The notes beneath the pieces are model-generated. The model made no database searches. It worked only from the letters and a program-made list of their open reading frames with translations, and had not been told where the DNA came from. Made by a program: the position numbers and the translations under genes. From UBA1227 sp045642705 (GTDB lineage Bacteria > Bacillota > Clostridia > Oscillospirales > Acutalibacteraceae): a DNA stretch of 64,000 nucleotides. The stretch is from assembly GCA_045642705.1 (NCBI GenBank), contig JAZUJK010000002.1, forward strand, positions 1 through 64,000, read 5' to 3'. This document shows, piece by piece, positions 9,101 through 16,261 of this stretch (position 1 is its first letter; every line of letters starts with the position of its first letter).

Positions 9101-10094
9101 CGCAATCAAGCCAGCAAGACATTACGCCTGCCTGCTCAATTTCATAAGCCTTATCTGCTGTGATGATCTCACCAGCGTCAGCGAGGAGTTCACCTGTTGA
9201 CTCATTGATGATAGGCTGAGCGAGCTTATTGCCAATAAGACGAGCAGAAATTGCAAGCTTCTTGTTGTACTTATAACGGCCAACGCGAGAGAGGTCATAA
9301 CGGTGAGCGTCAAAGAACAAACCATCGAGATGAGCCTGAGCTGTTTCGAGCGTTGGTGGCTCACCTGGACGCAACTTCTTGTAAACTTCAAGAAGAGCTT
9401 CTTCGGCATTCTTAGTTGTATCCTTCTCAAGAGTTGCCATGATTCTCTCATCTGCGCCAAAGAAATCGAGGATTTCCTGGTTGGTACCAAGACCAAGTGC
9501 ACGGATGAAAGTTGTGATATAGAGTTTTCTGTTCTTGTCGATACGAACATAGAACAAATCGTTCTGGTCTGACTCATACTCAAGCCATGCACCACGGTTT
9601 GGAATAACAGTTGAAGCATAGAGCTCCTTACCTGTCTTATCGTGTGTCATGTCAAAGTAAACGCCAGGAGAACGAACAAGCTGAGATACGATAGCACGTT
9701 CTGCACCGTTGATTACGAATGTACCGCTCTCTGTCATAAGAGGGAAGTCACCCATGTAAACGTCAGACTCTTTTACTTCGCCAGTCTCCTTGTTGTAGAG
9801 GCGTGCAGTTACACGAAGAGGAGCTGCATATGTAGCATCTCTTTCCTTGCACTCCTTAACACTGTACTTAGGATGCTCATCCATCTTGTAATCGATGAAC
9901 TCAAGTACAAGGTTTCCTGTGTAGTCAGTAATCTCAGAGATGTCACGGAAGACCTCTTTGAGACCGACATCAAGGAACCACTGGTAAGAATTCTTCTGAA
10001 CTTCGATGAGGTTTGGCATCTCCATAACCTCTTCGATTTTCGCGAAGTTCATACGAGTGGTTGATCCTAGCTGGGTTGGTTTAACCTTTACCAT
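6195..10094 (-). CDS. rpoB: DNA-directed RNA polymerase subunit beta
   Basis: Forms the active-site cleft with beta'. At 1299 residues it is about 100 longer than in Bacillus subtilis, partly through an acidic C-terminal tail (FDEDAEFSNDIDDIEG). The rifampicin pocket reads SPLSQFMDQTNPLAELTHKR followed by RLSALGPGG, so the usual resistance positions (the Q, D, H and S equivalent to 513, 516, 526 and 531 of E. coli) are wild type. The motif GDKMAGRHGNKG is intact. The ATG at 10094 has a CGGAGTG site before it. It is the first gene of the rpoBC-str run. Confidence 0.98.
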   Translation of the reverse strand: MVKVKPTQLGSTTRMNFAKIEEVMEMPNLIEVQKNSYQWFLDVGLKEVFRDISEITDYTGNLVLEFIDYKMDEHPKYSVKECKERDATYAAPLRVTARLYNKETGEVKESDVYMGDFPLMTESGTFVINGAERAIVSQLVRSPGVYFDMTHDKTGKELYASTVIPNRGAWLEYESDQNDLFYVRIDKNRKLYITTFIRALGLGTNQEILDFFGADERIMATLEKDTTKNAEEALLEVYKKLRPGEPPTLETAQAHLDGLFFDAHRYDLSRVGRYKYNKKLAISARLIGNKLAQPIINESTGELLADAGEIITADKAYEIEQAGVMSCWLDCDGREIKVISNGMVDALPYLKGLKITEDELEEIAINEKVRYTVLMEVLAENSKKKDVLAALAERCDDLIPKHIIIDDIFASINYMNCLASNVGTIDDIDHLGNRRIRSVGELLQNQFRIGFTRMERVVRERMSLQAQEPEKATPQALINIRPVVAAVKEFFGSSPLSQFMDQTNPLAELTHKRRLSALGPGGLSRDRAGFEVRDVHYSHYGRMCPIETPEGPNIGLISYLATFARINKYGFIEAPFRKVDKKTGKVLDEVVYMTADVEDNYRVAQANEPLDENGCFAREKVTIRYRDEFAEVDRMVPDYMDVSPRMLVSVATAMIPFLENDDANRALMGSNMQRQAVPLMKTQAPFVGTGMERKAAVDSGVVVLAKNAGKVIRVDATTIEIETKNGSIDTYELIKFMRSNQGTCVNQRPIVSLGEKVEAKQVIADGPATDHGEISLGKNALIGFMTWEGYNYEDAVLLNEKIVRDDVYTSIHIEEYELEARDTKLGPEEITRDIPNVGDDALADLDEFGVIRIGAEVHSGDILVGKVTPKGETELTAEERLLRAIFGEKAREVRDTSLRVPHGEYGIVVNVEIFTRENSDELSPGVNKVVRCYIAQKRKIQVGDKMAGRHGNKGVVSRILPQEDMPFLPDGTPLDIVLNPLGVPSRMNIGQVLEVNIGMAARLKGWKIMTPVFDGAHEEDVQYFLSESKLLSEGNDKIKELVLKYEDMNEKNGYVLTDLIEFLKANTKTDEEHEFIDAAYEYRFGKTKLIDGRTGKPFDNAVTVGVMYYLKLHHLVDDKIHARSTGPYSLVTQQPLGGKAQFGGQRFGEMEVWALEAYGAAYTLQEILTIKSDDIVGRVKTYEAIVKGQSVPKSGVPESFKVLIKELQSLGLDVKVLDKDDNEIDLRQNFDTDDVNFRLVENENFQPQIVNDAEGAEGFATTVDENGEVIEPMFDEDAEFSNDIDDIEGPSDFEMGIEE

Positions 10095-10200
10095 ACTGTC
10101 TAATCACTCCGTTCATTAGTTTAGAAATTTGTTTAGAATTGTCTCGTTTTTCCCTTTATATATATAAATAAATAAAAGAGAAAAAAGCGAAAGTGGTGGC

Positions 10201-10229
10201 ATTATATCTAAAAAACAAGTACGAGTCAA
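10201..10229 (-). promoter_or_regulatory. rpoB promoter
   Basis: Minus strand TTGACT (10224-10229), a 17-nt spacer and a perfect TATAAT (10201-10206). Transcription would start near 10194, leaving a leader of about 100 nt before rpoB. No rplJ/rplL genes lie directly upstream; the neighbour is ndk on the other strand, so rpoB has its own promoter here. Confidence 0.75.
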
Positions 10230-10287
10230 TATATTTTTTAAAACTATATAATACACCCAGCCTGGCGTTTTGCATTTTATGTTATTA

Positions 10288-10316
10288 TTGCGCCTCGTTT
10301 CATTATCTGTTAAAAT
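10288..10316 (+). promoter_or_regulatory. Candidate ndk promoter
   Basis: TTGCGC (10288-10293), a 17-nt spacer and TAAAAT (10311-10316), placed 35 nt before the ndk start and divergent to the rpoB promoter. Confidence 0.5.
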
Positions 10317-10350
10317 AGTTCCGTTATAAATTTTTAGGAGTTGAAACATA

Positions 10351-10758
10351 ATGGAAAGAACATACATTATGCTCAAGCCAGATTGCGTAAAACGCGGTCT
10401 CATGGGCGAAGTTATCAAGAGAATTGAAAACAAAGGATTTAAGATTGTTCGCATGGAAATGAAGAACCTCGACGAGGCAATTCTTCGCGAGCATTATGCA
10501 CATGTTGCAGACAAGCCTTTCTTCCCTGGAATGCTTGAATATATGACATCTGGCCCAGTTGTAGCAATGATCGTTGAGGGCGAAAATGTTATCTCTGGTA
10601 TGCGTGGTCTTATGGGCGCAACTAAGTATGAAGATGCTCTTGCTGGCACAATTCGTGGTGACTATGCAACATCTACAACTTACAATATCATCCATGGTTC
10701 AGACGGCCCAGATACAGCTGAAATTGAAATCAAGCGTTTCTTCGGTCCAGAGGCATAA
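10351..10758 (+). CDS. ndk: Nucleoside diphosphate kinase
   Basis: Transfers the gamma-phosphate from ATP to other nucleoside diphosphates through a phosphohistidine intermediate. The 135 residues are the usual length. The N-terminus ERTYIMLKPDCVKRG matches the family's TxxxIKPDxVxRG pattern, and the catalytic histidine lies in NIIHGSDGPDTAEIEI. AGGAG precedes the ATG. It is a single-gene unit with its own candidate promoter and a strong terminator. Confidence 0.97.
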   Translation: MERTYIMLKPDCVKRGLMGEVIKRIENKGFKIVRMEMKNLDEAILREHYAHVADKPFFPGMLEYMTSGPVVAMIVEGENVISGMRGLMGATKYEDALAGTIRGDYATSTTYNIIHGSDGPDTAEIEIKRFFGPEA

Positions 10759-10774
10759 ACAAGACAAAAAATTT

Positions 10775-10808
10775 GGGAGTTCAGCGATTTGCTGAACTCC
10801 CTTTTTTT
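10775..10808. terminator. Bidirectional terminator, ndk / macro-domain gene
   Basis: Perfect 11-bp stem GGGAGTTCAGC / GCTGAACTCCC with a 5-nt loop. T7 follows on the plus strand and a T-rich run on the minus strand, so it can end both ndk and the converging macro-domain operon. Confidence 0.9.
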
Positions 10809-11274
10809 ATCTAAACAATACGATTTTCGCTTCCATATCATGCGTCTTGCAAAAGGCTTCGCATTCCTCTTTTGCGATGCGAAGTGCATCGTCCTTTGGA
10901 TAGCCATATACACCTGCTGAAATCAGTGGAAAAGCTATGCTATGACAGCCATTTTCGGCTGCAAGAGCAAGGGATTTTCTGTAGCAAGAACGAAGCAAGT
11001 TTTCTTCGTCACTTTGGCCTCCCCTCCACACTGGTCCCACAGTGTGAATGATATATTTACAAGGCATATTATAACCGCCAGTTATCTTGGCATCGCCTGT
11101 CTTGCAGCCGCCAAGTGTACGGCACTCAGCGAGCAGTTCTGGGCCTGCTGCACGATGGATTGCGCCGTCAACTCCGCCACCTCCGAGGAGGCTAGAATTT
11201 GCAGCATTTACAGCAGCATCGCAAGCGATTTTAGTGATATCACCATGTACAATTTCTACAGCCATTTTAGTCAC
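10807..11274 (-). CDS. Macro-domain protein (ADP-ribosyl / O-acetyl-ADP-ribose hydrolase type)
   Basis: Macro domains bind ADP-ribose; the MacroD/YmdB type removes it from proteins or deacetylates O-acetyl-ADP-ribose. The single domain spans the whole 155 residues: VHGDITKIACDAAVNAAN, the loop GGGGVDGAIHRAAG, then GDAKITGGYNMPCKYIIHTV and the second loop PLISAGVYGYP. These match MacroD-type proteins. The start is a GTG at 11274 five nt after AAGGGA; an ATG at 11265 is the alternative. It is the last gene of the der operon, eight nt after the phosphoesterase gene. A sirtuin, which produces O-acetyl-ADP-ribose, is encoded far away at 55.3 kb, so no direct link is shown. Confidence 0.88.
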   Translation of the reverse strand: MTKMAVEIVHGDITKIACDAAVNAANSSLLGGGGVDGAIHRAAGPELLAECRTLGGCKTGDAKITGGYNMPCKYIIHTVGPVWRGGQSDEENLLRSCYRKSLALAAENGCHSIAFPLISAGVYGYPKDDALRIAKEECEAFCKTHDMEAKIVLFR

Positions 11275-11282
11275 CGTATCCC

Positions 11283-11771
11283 TTATAATTCTCTGTGTAA
11301 GAACTCCATTTCGCCACTGTTATCATCGATATTAATAATGCCATATCGACCATCTTTTACAGCTCCTGGATTGAAGAGATATACCCCTTCTCTATCCTCA
11401 AAAAGTGGCTGATGAGTATGGCCAAAAAGCGCTACATCGCGCTCATTGTTTCTTGCATCAACATAGAGATTATCGCGTCCAGCAGCGGATCTTACGCCCT
11501 GTACATAGCCGTGAGTTACATAGAATTTATGGTCGCCAATATTATCAAATGAGGTCACAGCCTCATTGGAAAACATGTCACAATTTCCGCGAACTTTTAT
11601 AACTCTCTCAACCTTCAATGGACGGTCATTTGCAACATCTCGCACAGCTTCATCGACATCATCTACGCCATCACCGAGATGGATAATGATATCGGAATCC
11701 GCATTATTAAATATGATACTATATATATACTCATATCTGCCGTGCGAATCGGAAAGTACTAATATTTTCAT
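11283..11771 (-). CDS. YfcE/MJ0936-type metallophosphodiesterase
   Basis: Small calcineurin-like phosphoesterase of 162 residues that hydrolyses phosphodiesters with a di-metal centre. The motifs are in order: LSDSHG (D, H), HLGDGVDD (GD), VRGNCD (GNCD, replacing the usual GNHD), VTHGY and FGHTHQP. Family members cleave artificial substrates and sometimes cyclic nucleotides; the natural substrate here is unknown. It sits between the macro-domain gene and a DUF1648 membrane protein with short gaps, so it is probably co-transcribed with der. Confidence 0.88.
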   Translation of the reverse strand: MKILVLSDSHGRYEYIYSIIFNNADSDIIIHLGDGVDDVDEAVRDVANDRPLKVERVIKVRGNCDMFSNEAVTSFDNIGDHKFYVTHGYVQGVRSAAGRDNLYVDARNNERDVALFGHTHQPLFEDREGVYLFNPGAVKDGRYGIINIDDNSGEMEFLHREL

Positions 11772-11784
11772 AGAAGTGCCTCCT

Positions 11785-12234
11785 CTATAAGAATTTTGGA
11801 ATTACAAAAGGTAATATTGAAACTACAAACAAAAGCGCTATAAATACTATTGCTACAACTGCTTTCAAGGCTATAAGTTTGGTCATAATAACGATAAGAT
11901 AGCCAAAGAATAATGCGAAAATGAGTGCCATTCCCTCTAGCATATATTTTATCGCAATAAATGTCTTAGCATCCATTTTAGCCTTACCTGGTACATTCCA
12001 AGACTTAGGAAAATTAGAAGCTAACAGAATAGATAAGGCCACAACAATATCCATTACATATGCGGCAATGATATTGGTCTTGCCACCATAAGATGTAATA
12101 TTGCCAGAAAAATCATAGTTGGTTGGAATCTTATCTGGTATAGAACCCCAGACAATAATCAGATATATTCCTACAGCAACAAGAGCAACTATTGTAAGTG
12201 CAATCAGTACCCAATCGGCTATTGATTTTCTCAT
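11785..12234 (-). CDS. DUF1648-domain membrane protein
   Basis: Integral membrane protein of 149 residues with about four hydrophobic segments (near 8-29, 52-73, 93-115 and 120-147). The first extracytoplasmic loop, GSIPDKIPTNYDFSGNITSY, is the DUF1648 signature, shared with B. subtilis YhdP/SdpI-type proteins. SdpI gives immunity to a toxin in Bacillus, but only this N-terminal domain is shared, so no such role is claimed. AAGGTGAT precedes the ATG, and the gene lies ten nt after der. Confidence 0.78.
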   Translation of the reverse strand: MRKSIADWVLIALTIVALVAVGIYLIIVWGSIPDKIPTNYDFSGNITSYGGKTNIIAAYVMDIVVALSILLASNFPKSWNVPGKAKMDAKTFIAIKYMLEGMALIFALFFGYLIVIMTKLIALKAVVAIVFIALLFVVSILPFVIPKFL

Positions 12235-12243
12235 GATATCACC

Positions 12244-13581
12244 TTATTTCCTTCTGCCCTTTTTCTCGTCACGTTCACGTATAACAAAGCGTGTTGGCGT
12301 ACCCTCCAGTCCGAAAACTTCACGGATTTGATTATCAAGATAGCGCTGATAGCTATAATGGAACAGATCCTCTGAATTTACGAAACATACGAACGTTGGT
12401 GGGCGTGTTGACGCCTGAGTCATATAATAAATTTTGAGGCGCTTGCCCTTATCCGTTGGTGGCTGAACACGTGCGGTGGCAGCAGCAAGTACGTCATTGA
12501 GTTTACCTGTTGAAATACGCATAGCATTCTGATCATCTACGAACTTGATAAGTTCATAGAGTTCAGGAATGCGCTGACCTGTCTTGGCAGAAATAAATAT
12601 GATTGGAGCATAACTCATGAATGAGAAATCGTTCATGAGTTTCTTTCTCTCCTTCTGCATTGTCTCGCCGTCTTTTTCAACTGCATCCCACTTATTTACA
12701 GCGATAATGCAAGCTTTTCCGAGTTCGTGGGCGATGCCAGCGACCTTGGAATCCTGCTCTGTAAAGCCTTCGGTTGCATCAATCATGATGATGCAAACGT
12801 TGGCGCGCTCAACGGACATACGAGCGCGTATTACGCTATATTTCTCGATGGCATCGTCTACCTTGGACTTGCGGCGTAGACCCGCAGTGTCAATAAAGAC
12901 AAATTTGCCATGCTCATTCTCAACAATTGTATCAGTTGCGTCACGAGTCGTGCCGGCAATATCTGATACAATGGCGCGGTTCTCGCCGCATATTTTATTT
13001 ACGAGGGATGACTTACCAACATTCGGTTTGCCGATAATGGCAACCTTGATTGTGTCATCCTCGTAATCTTCACCTGCATCAGCAGGCAAGAACTTTAATA
13101 CCTCGTCGAGGAGGTCGCCAGTGCCACGTCCATGGGATGCGGATACAGCGATAGGATCTCCGAGACCGAGGTTATAGAACTCATAAAAGTCAGGTGGCAA
13201 CTCGCCCGTTGTATCGCACTTGTTTACACAGAGCACGATAGGCTTGCCACTCTTTTGAAGCATGGTTGCAACCTCCATATCTGTCGCAACTACGCCATCT
13301 CTTATATCTGTAACGAGGATGATGACATCAGCAGAATCAATAGCGAGTTCTGCCTGACGTCTCATTTGAGAGAGAATAATATCATCTGAATATGGCTCGA
13401 TACCACCGGTATCAACGAGCAGCATATTATGACCGAGCCATTCACAATCGCCATAGATACGGTCTCTTGTAACACCCGGTGTGTCGTCAACGATAGCAAG
13501 ACGCTTACCGATAAGTTTATTAAAAAGTGTAGACTTTCCAACATTTGGTCGTCCAACGATTGCAACAACTGGTCTAGACAT
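12244..13581 (-). CDS. der: Ribosome biogenesis GTPase Der (EngA)
   Basis: Essential GTPase for 50S subunit maturation, with two G domains in tandem and a KH-like C-terminal domain; 445 residues is the usual length. G domain 1: GRPNVGKST, DTGG, NKCD. G domain 2 from about residue 180: GKPNVGKSS, DTAG, NKWD. The tail from about 355 is the KH-like RNA-binding part. The ATG overlaps the stop of the preceding DUF512 gene by one base (TAATG), so translation is coupled. Confidence 0.97.
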   Translation of the reverse strand: MSRPVVAIVGRPNVGKSTLFNKLIGKRLAIVDDTPGVTRDRIYGDCEWLGHNMLLVDTGGIEPYSDDIILSQMRRQAELAIDSADVIILVTDIRDGVVATDMEVATMLQKSGKPIVLCVNKCDTTGELPPDFYEFYNLGLGDPIAVSASHGRGTGDLLDEVLKFLPADAGEDYEDDTIKVAIIGKPNVGKSSLVNKICGENRAIVSDIAGTTRDATDTIVENEHGKFVFIDTAGLRRKSKVDDAIEKYSVIRARMSVERANVCIIMIDATEGFTEQDSKVAGIAHELGKACIIAVNKWDAVEKDGETMQKERKKLMNDFSFMSYAPIIFISAKTGQRIPELYELIKFVDDQNAMRISTGKLNDVLAAATARVQPPTDKGKRLKIYYMTQASTRPPTFVCFVNSEDLFHYSYQRYLDNQIREVFGLEGTPTRFVIRERDEKKGRRK

Positions 13582-14930
13582 TATTCCACCTCCTCGAATT
13601 TATTGCATATTTTATCGACGAAATCATATCCGTCATTTGATACAACGATAAATGGTACATTAAACTTCTTCTCAAGGTCAGAGACTGTCACATCATCGAG
13701 GAAAGTCTCATCCCCAGCGCGAAGCATTGTCTCTGGTATAAACACAGCCCTGCCGAGGTCCTTGCCCTCAAGTTGAGCCATAATATCTCCACCAGTAATA
13801 AGGCCTGAGACAGTTATATTATGGCCAAAGAAATTGTTCTTAATTCCCAGTACATTGAGTTTTAATGCGCTTCCATAGAGGCCCTCTACCGTGCATGACA
13901 ACTTGCCAATCATAGGCAGTGCTGCCATACCCGTCACAATAGTGAGGCGCTTTTTCTTATAGTCACGAACATCAAAATACTTGAGATCCTCTGCACGCTT
14001 TTCTGCAGCCTCTTTTACCTCTGTCTCCATGAGACGAAGTAGGCCGACGCCATTGTCGAGTTGAGGATAATCATCATAATAATCCTCATCTGGAATAGGC
14101 ATCTCGCCAAGCAGATAGAACTCATCTGCTGCATAGCAGAAACGTTTGCCAAGCTTTGGCTTGATATAGGACGCAAGACCATCAATTAGAGCGACAGTCT
14201 TTCTCGCTTCCTCCTTGGTAAACATACGCAGTTCTGGCAAGCCCTCACGATATTTTGTGAGACCAACAGGAACGCAGGCCACGCTCTGGAGCGCAGGCGA
14301 CAGCTTATATAGCGCCGCAACTGATTTGCACAGTTCCTCGCCATCATTGATGCCCGGACAGAGCACCAGTTGCGCATTTATTGCAATTCCTGCATCTGCC
14401 AACTGTTTCAAATATTCGAGGCTCTCGCCTGCGAATCTATTATTCATCATCTCGCAGCGGAGCTCGGGATTCATTGTATGAACTGATACATTAATCGGGC
14501 TGATATGCATCGCAATTATGCGATCTATATCCTCCTGCTTTAAATTGGTAAGTGTCACATAATTGCCATAGAAGAATGACATGCGTGAATCGTCATCCTT
14601 GAAATATAGACTATCCCTCATACCTTCTGGCAATTGATCGACAAAGCAAAAGATACACTTATTATTACAACTGTGTTGCTTGTCGATAAGATAGGTCTCA
14701 AATTCAAGTCCTAGATCATCATATTCATCATCCTTGACGATTCTTTGCAACATGAACTTACCGCTTGGTGTCTTGTATGCCACTTTAAGCACATCTTCTA
14801 CCATGTAGAAGCGATAATCAAGCACATCAACGATATCATGACCGTTGATTTTGAGTAGTGTTGAGCCTGGCTCAATGCCATATTTTTCTGCGAGCGAACC
14901 CGCCTCAACTCCTGTAATAACAGCTGACAT
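13581..14930 (-). CDS. DUF512 radical-SAM / PDZ protein
   Basis: Protein of 449 residues with an N-terminal PDZ-like segment (residues 1-60, AGSLAEKYGIEPGSTLLKIN), a radical-SAM iron-sulfur motif CNNKCIFC near residue 88, and the C-terminal DUF512 domain (YDDYPQLDNGVGLLRLMETE onward). This architecture is conserved in Clostridia and cyanobacteria and commonly sits beside der. No enzymatic reaction has been firmly assigned, to my knowledge. The overlap with der suggests a link to ribosome assembly, but that is inference. Confidence 0.9.
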   Translation of the reverse strand: MSAVITGVEAGSLAEKYGIEPGSTLLKINGHDIVDVLDYRFYMVEDVLKVAYKTPSGKFMLQRIVKDDEYDDLGLEFETYLIDKQHSCNNKCIFCFVDQLPEGMRDSLYFKDDDSRMSFFYGNYVTLTNLKQEDIDRIIAMHISPINVSVHTMNPELRCEMMNNRFAGESLEYLKQLADAGIAINAQLVLCPGINDGEELCKSVAALYKLSPALQSVACVPVGLTKYREGLPELRMFTKEEARKTVALIDGLASYIKPKLGKRFCYAADEFYLLGEMPIPDEDYYDDYPQLDNGVGLLRLMETEVKEAAEKRAEDLKYFDVRDYKKKRLTIVTGMAALPMIGKLSCTVEGLYGSALKLNVLGIKNNFFGHNITVSGLITGGDIMAQLEGKDLGRAVFIPETMLRAGDETFLDDVTVSDLEKKFNVPFIVVSNDGYDFVDKICNKFEEVE

Positions 14931-15004
14931 ACATACACCTCCCTAAAACGACTAAAAGGTGGGGAAGGTTCCCCTTCTCCACCTAAAATCTCAAGAAATT
15001 TTGA

Positions 15005-15184
15005 TTAGTCCTTTACGATTACCTGCTTGCCATTGTAGTAACCACATTCCTGGCAAACTCTGTGTGGTCTCTTATATTCACCGCACTGTGGGCACTTTAC
15101 GAGCTCTGGAGCGTCCAACTTCCATACGTTTGAACGTCTCTTATCGCGACGAGCCTTAGAAACTCTTCTTGCTGGTACTGCCAT
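15005..15184 (-). CDS. rpmF: 50S ribosomal protein L32
   Basis: Short zinc-binding ribosomal protein of 59 residues, starting MAVPARRVSKARRDKRRSN, with the four-cysteine ribbon CPQCGEYK...CQECGYYN. It is encoded directly after yceD with a 21-nt gap, a pairing conserved across bacteria. The ATG at 15184 follows the yceD stop closely. Confidence 0.97.
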   Translation of the reverse strand: MAVPARRVSKARRDKRRSNVWKLDAPELVKCPQCGEYKRPHRVCQECGYYNGKQVIVKD

Positions 15185-15205
15185 TTAGGAAACCCCCTAT
15201 CAAAA

Positions 15206-15697
15206 TTAAAGTAAAGAAAGAAGTGACTCGAGTCTCGGGTCTACTTCAGGTTTACAATCACATGGACCGTCATTTAAATTCTTACCGCATCGAGAACAGA
15301 TTCCTTTACAGTCCTCGGAGCACAAGAATTTCTGAGGTAGAAATAGCAAAACATCTTCTGTCGCCAGTCCTTCCAAGTCGAATTTCATGGTTGGCACGAG
15401 TATAAACTCGTCGTTTGTTTCGTCATTCAACTCGGTCACAAAAGTATGTTCCATTGAAACCTGGTATTGCTTTTCCACCGGTGTCGCGCACCTATCACAA
15501 TTTCCGGAATATAAAACTGTAATGGTAGCATCTATTGTGACAATATCTGTGTCGTTTCTAATCTCTCCAACAATTTTAGCTGGAGTCTTGATTGGATACT
15601 CACCAGAAAAATCAATGTCTGACAAATCGAGATCATGCTCGACTGTAAGTTTAGAACCAGTTTGGTTGAATAGAGGTTCCAAATTAATCTCAAACAT
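15206..15697 (-). CDS. yceD: YceD/DUF177 protein
   Basis: DUF177 protein, reported in other bacteria to support 23S rRNA accumulation; almost always found next to rpmF. The start is set at the ATG at 15697 (MFEINLEPLFN), preceded by AAAGGCGGTGA; a longer reading frame upstream lacks a binding site. The 163 residues contain the CDRC site of the first half and a cysteine cluster near the end (CSEDCKGICSRCGKNL, then CDC), which is typical for Firmicute members and probably binds zinc. Confidence 0.9.
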   Translation of the reverse strand: MFEINLEPLFNQTGSKLTVEHDLDLSDIDFSGEYPIKTPAKIVGEIRNDTDIVTIDATITVLYSGNCDRCATPVEKQYQVSMEHTFVTELNDETNDEFILVPTMKFDLEGLATEDVLLFLPQKFLCSEDCKGICSRCGKNLNDGPCDCKPEVDPRLESLLSLL

Positions 15698-15765
15698 ATA
15701 GTCACCGCCTTTGCGCGTATTAAGAATTATAATACTAATAAGGCATGAAGTCAATAAAATTTTAA

Positions 15766-15793
15766 AGGGCGAAAAGCAAGCACTTTTCGCCCT
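15766..15793 (-). terminator. Terminator after the small P-loop gene
   Basis: 11-bp stem AGGGCGAAAAG / CTTTTCGCCCT with a 6-nt loop and T-rich flanks on both strands, lying just downstream of the gene at 15808-16224 and upstream of yceD. Confidence 0.8.
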
Positions 15794-15807
15794 AAAATTT
15801 TGTCTTA

Positions 15808-16224
15808 TTATAACTTCTGAGCTACTTCAAAAATCTCTGCTGGGAGGTCTGTCTCATCAGCCGAAAGTGTGAATACAAACTTAGTATCTGTAGAATCAGA
15901 AAGAGCAGCAATCTTCTGGAAGAAAACTACGAGATCTGGGCCGATTTCTCCGCCAATCTTGAGTGTTCCATCAGCAAGAATATCTGTAATATCTGAGTCG
16001 CCAGCGCACATACCTGCAAGGAAACCATAATATGAATCATAACCCTTGATTCCATATTCATCAGCAGATACAAGACGAACTGATGACTTTACATCATATG
16101 TAAGCTTGTTGCCTTTTTCTACGCAGATAACGTTACCGTTTGATGCTTCGCGTGCAGCGTTTACCTCGTCGATAAGGTGCTTAGTTTTACCTGTGCCTTT
16201 GTGTCCAATAATTAGTGATACCAT
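15808..16224 (-). CDS. Small P-loop protein of unknown role
   Basis: Protein of 138 residues starting MVSLIIGHKGTGKTKHLIDE. GHKGTGKT is a Walker A motif with the normal GxxxxGK[ST] form, and LVVFF near residue 100 resembles a Walker B strand without a clear acidic pair. AAGGAGG lies nine nt before the ATG at 16224; a TTG nine nt further upstream is too close to it. The rest is a single small alpha/beta fold. I do not recognise a characterised family; similar Firmicute proteins are often annotated only as ATP-binding. It stands alone between pgi and yceD with its own terminator. Confidence 0.75.
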   Translation of the reverse strand: MVSLIIGHKGTGKTKHLIDEVNAAREASNGNVICVEKGNKLTYDVKSSVRLVSADEYGIKGYDSYYGFLAGMCAGDSDITDILADGTLKIGGEIGPDLVVFFQKIAALSDSTDTKFVFTLSADETDLPAEIFEVAQKL

Positions 16225-16261
16225 ATGTATCAACCTCCTTGTATAAATATCTTAAGTTAGA

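Noticed and set aside
2533..10094. Many open frames antisense to or out of frame with rpoB and rpoC, up to about 165 residues
   Set aside because: They lie fully inside the real genes, lack ribosome binding sites and have the Leu/Ser/His-rich look of shadow frames.
13132..13389. Plus-strand frame inside der
   Set aside because: Fully antisense to the second half of the first G domain, with no binding site.
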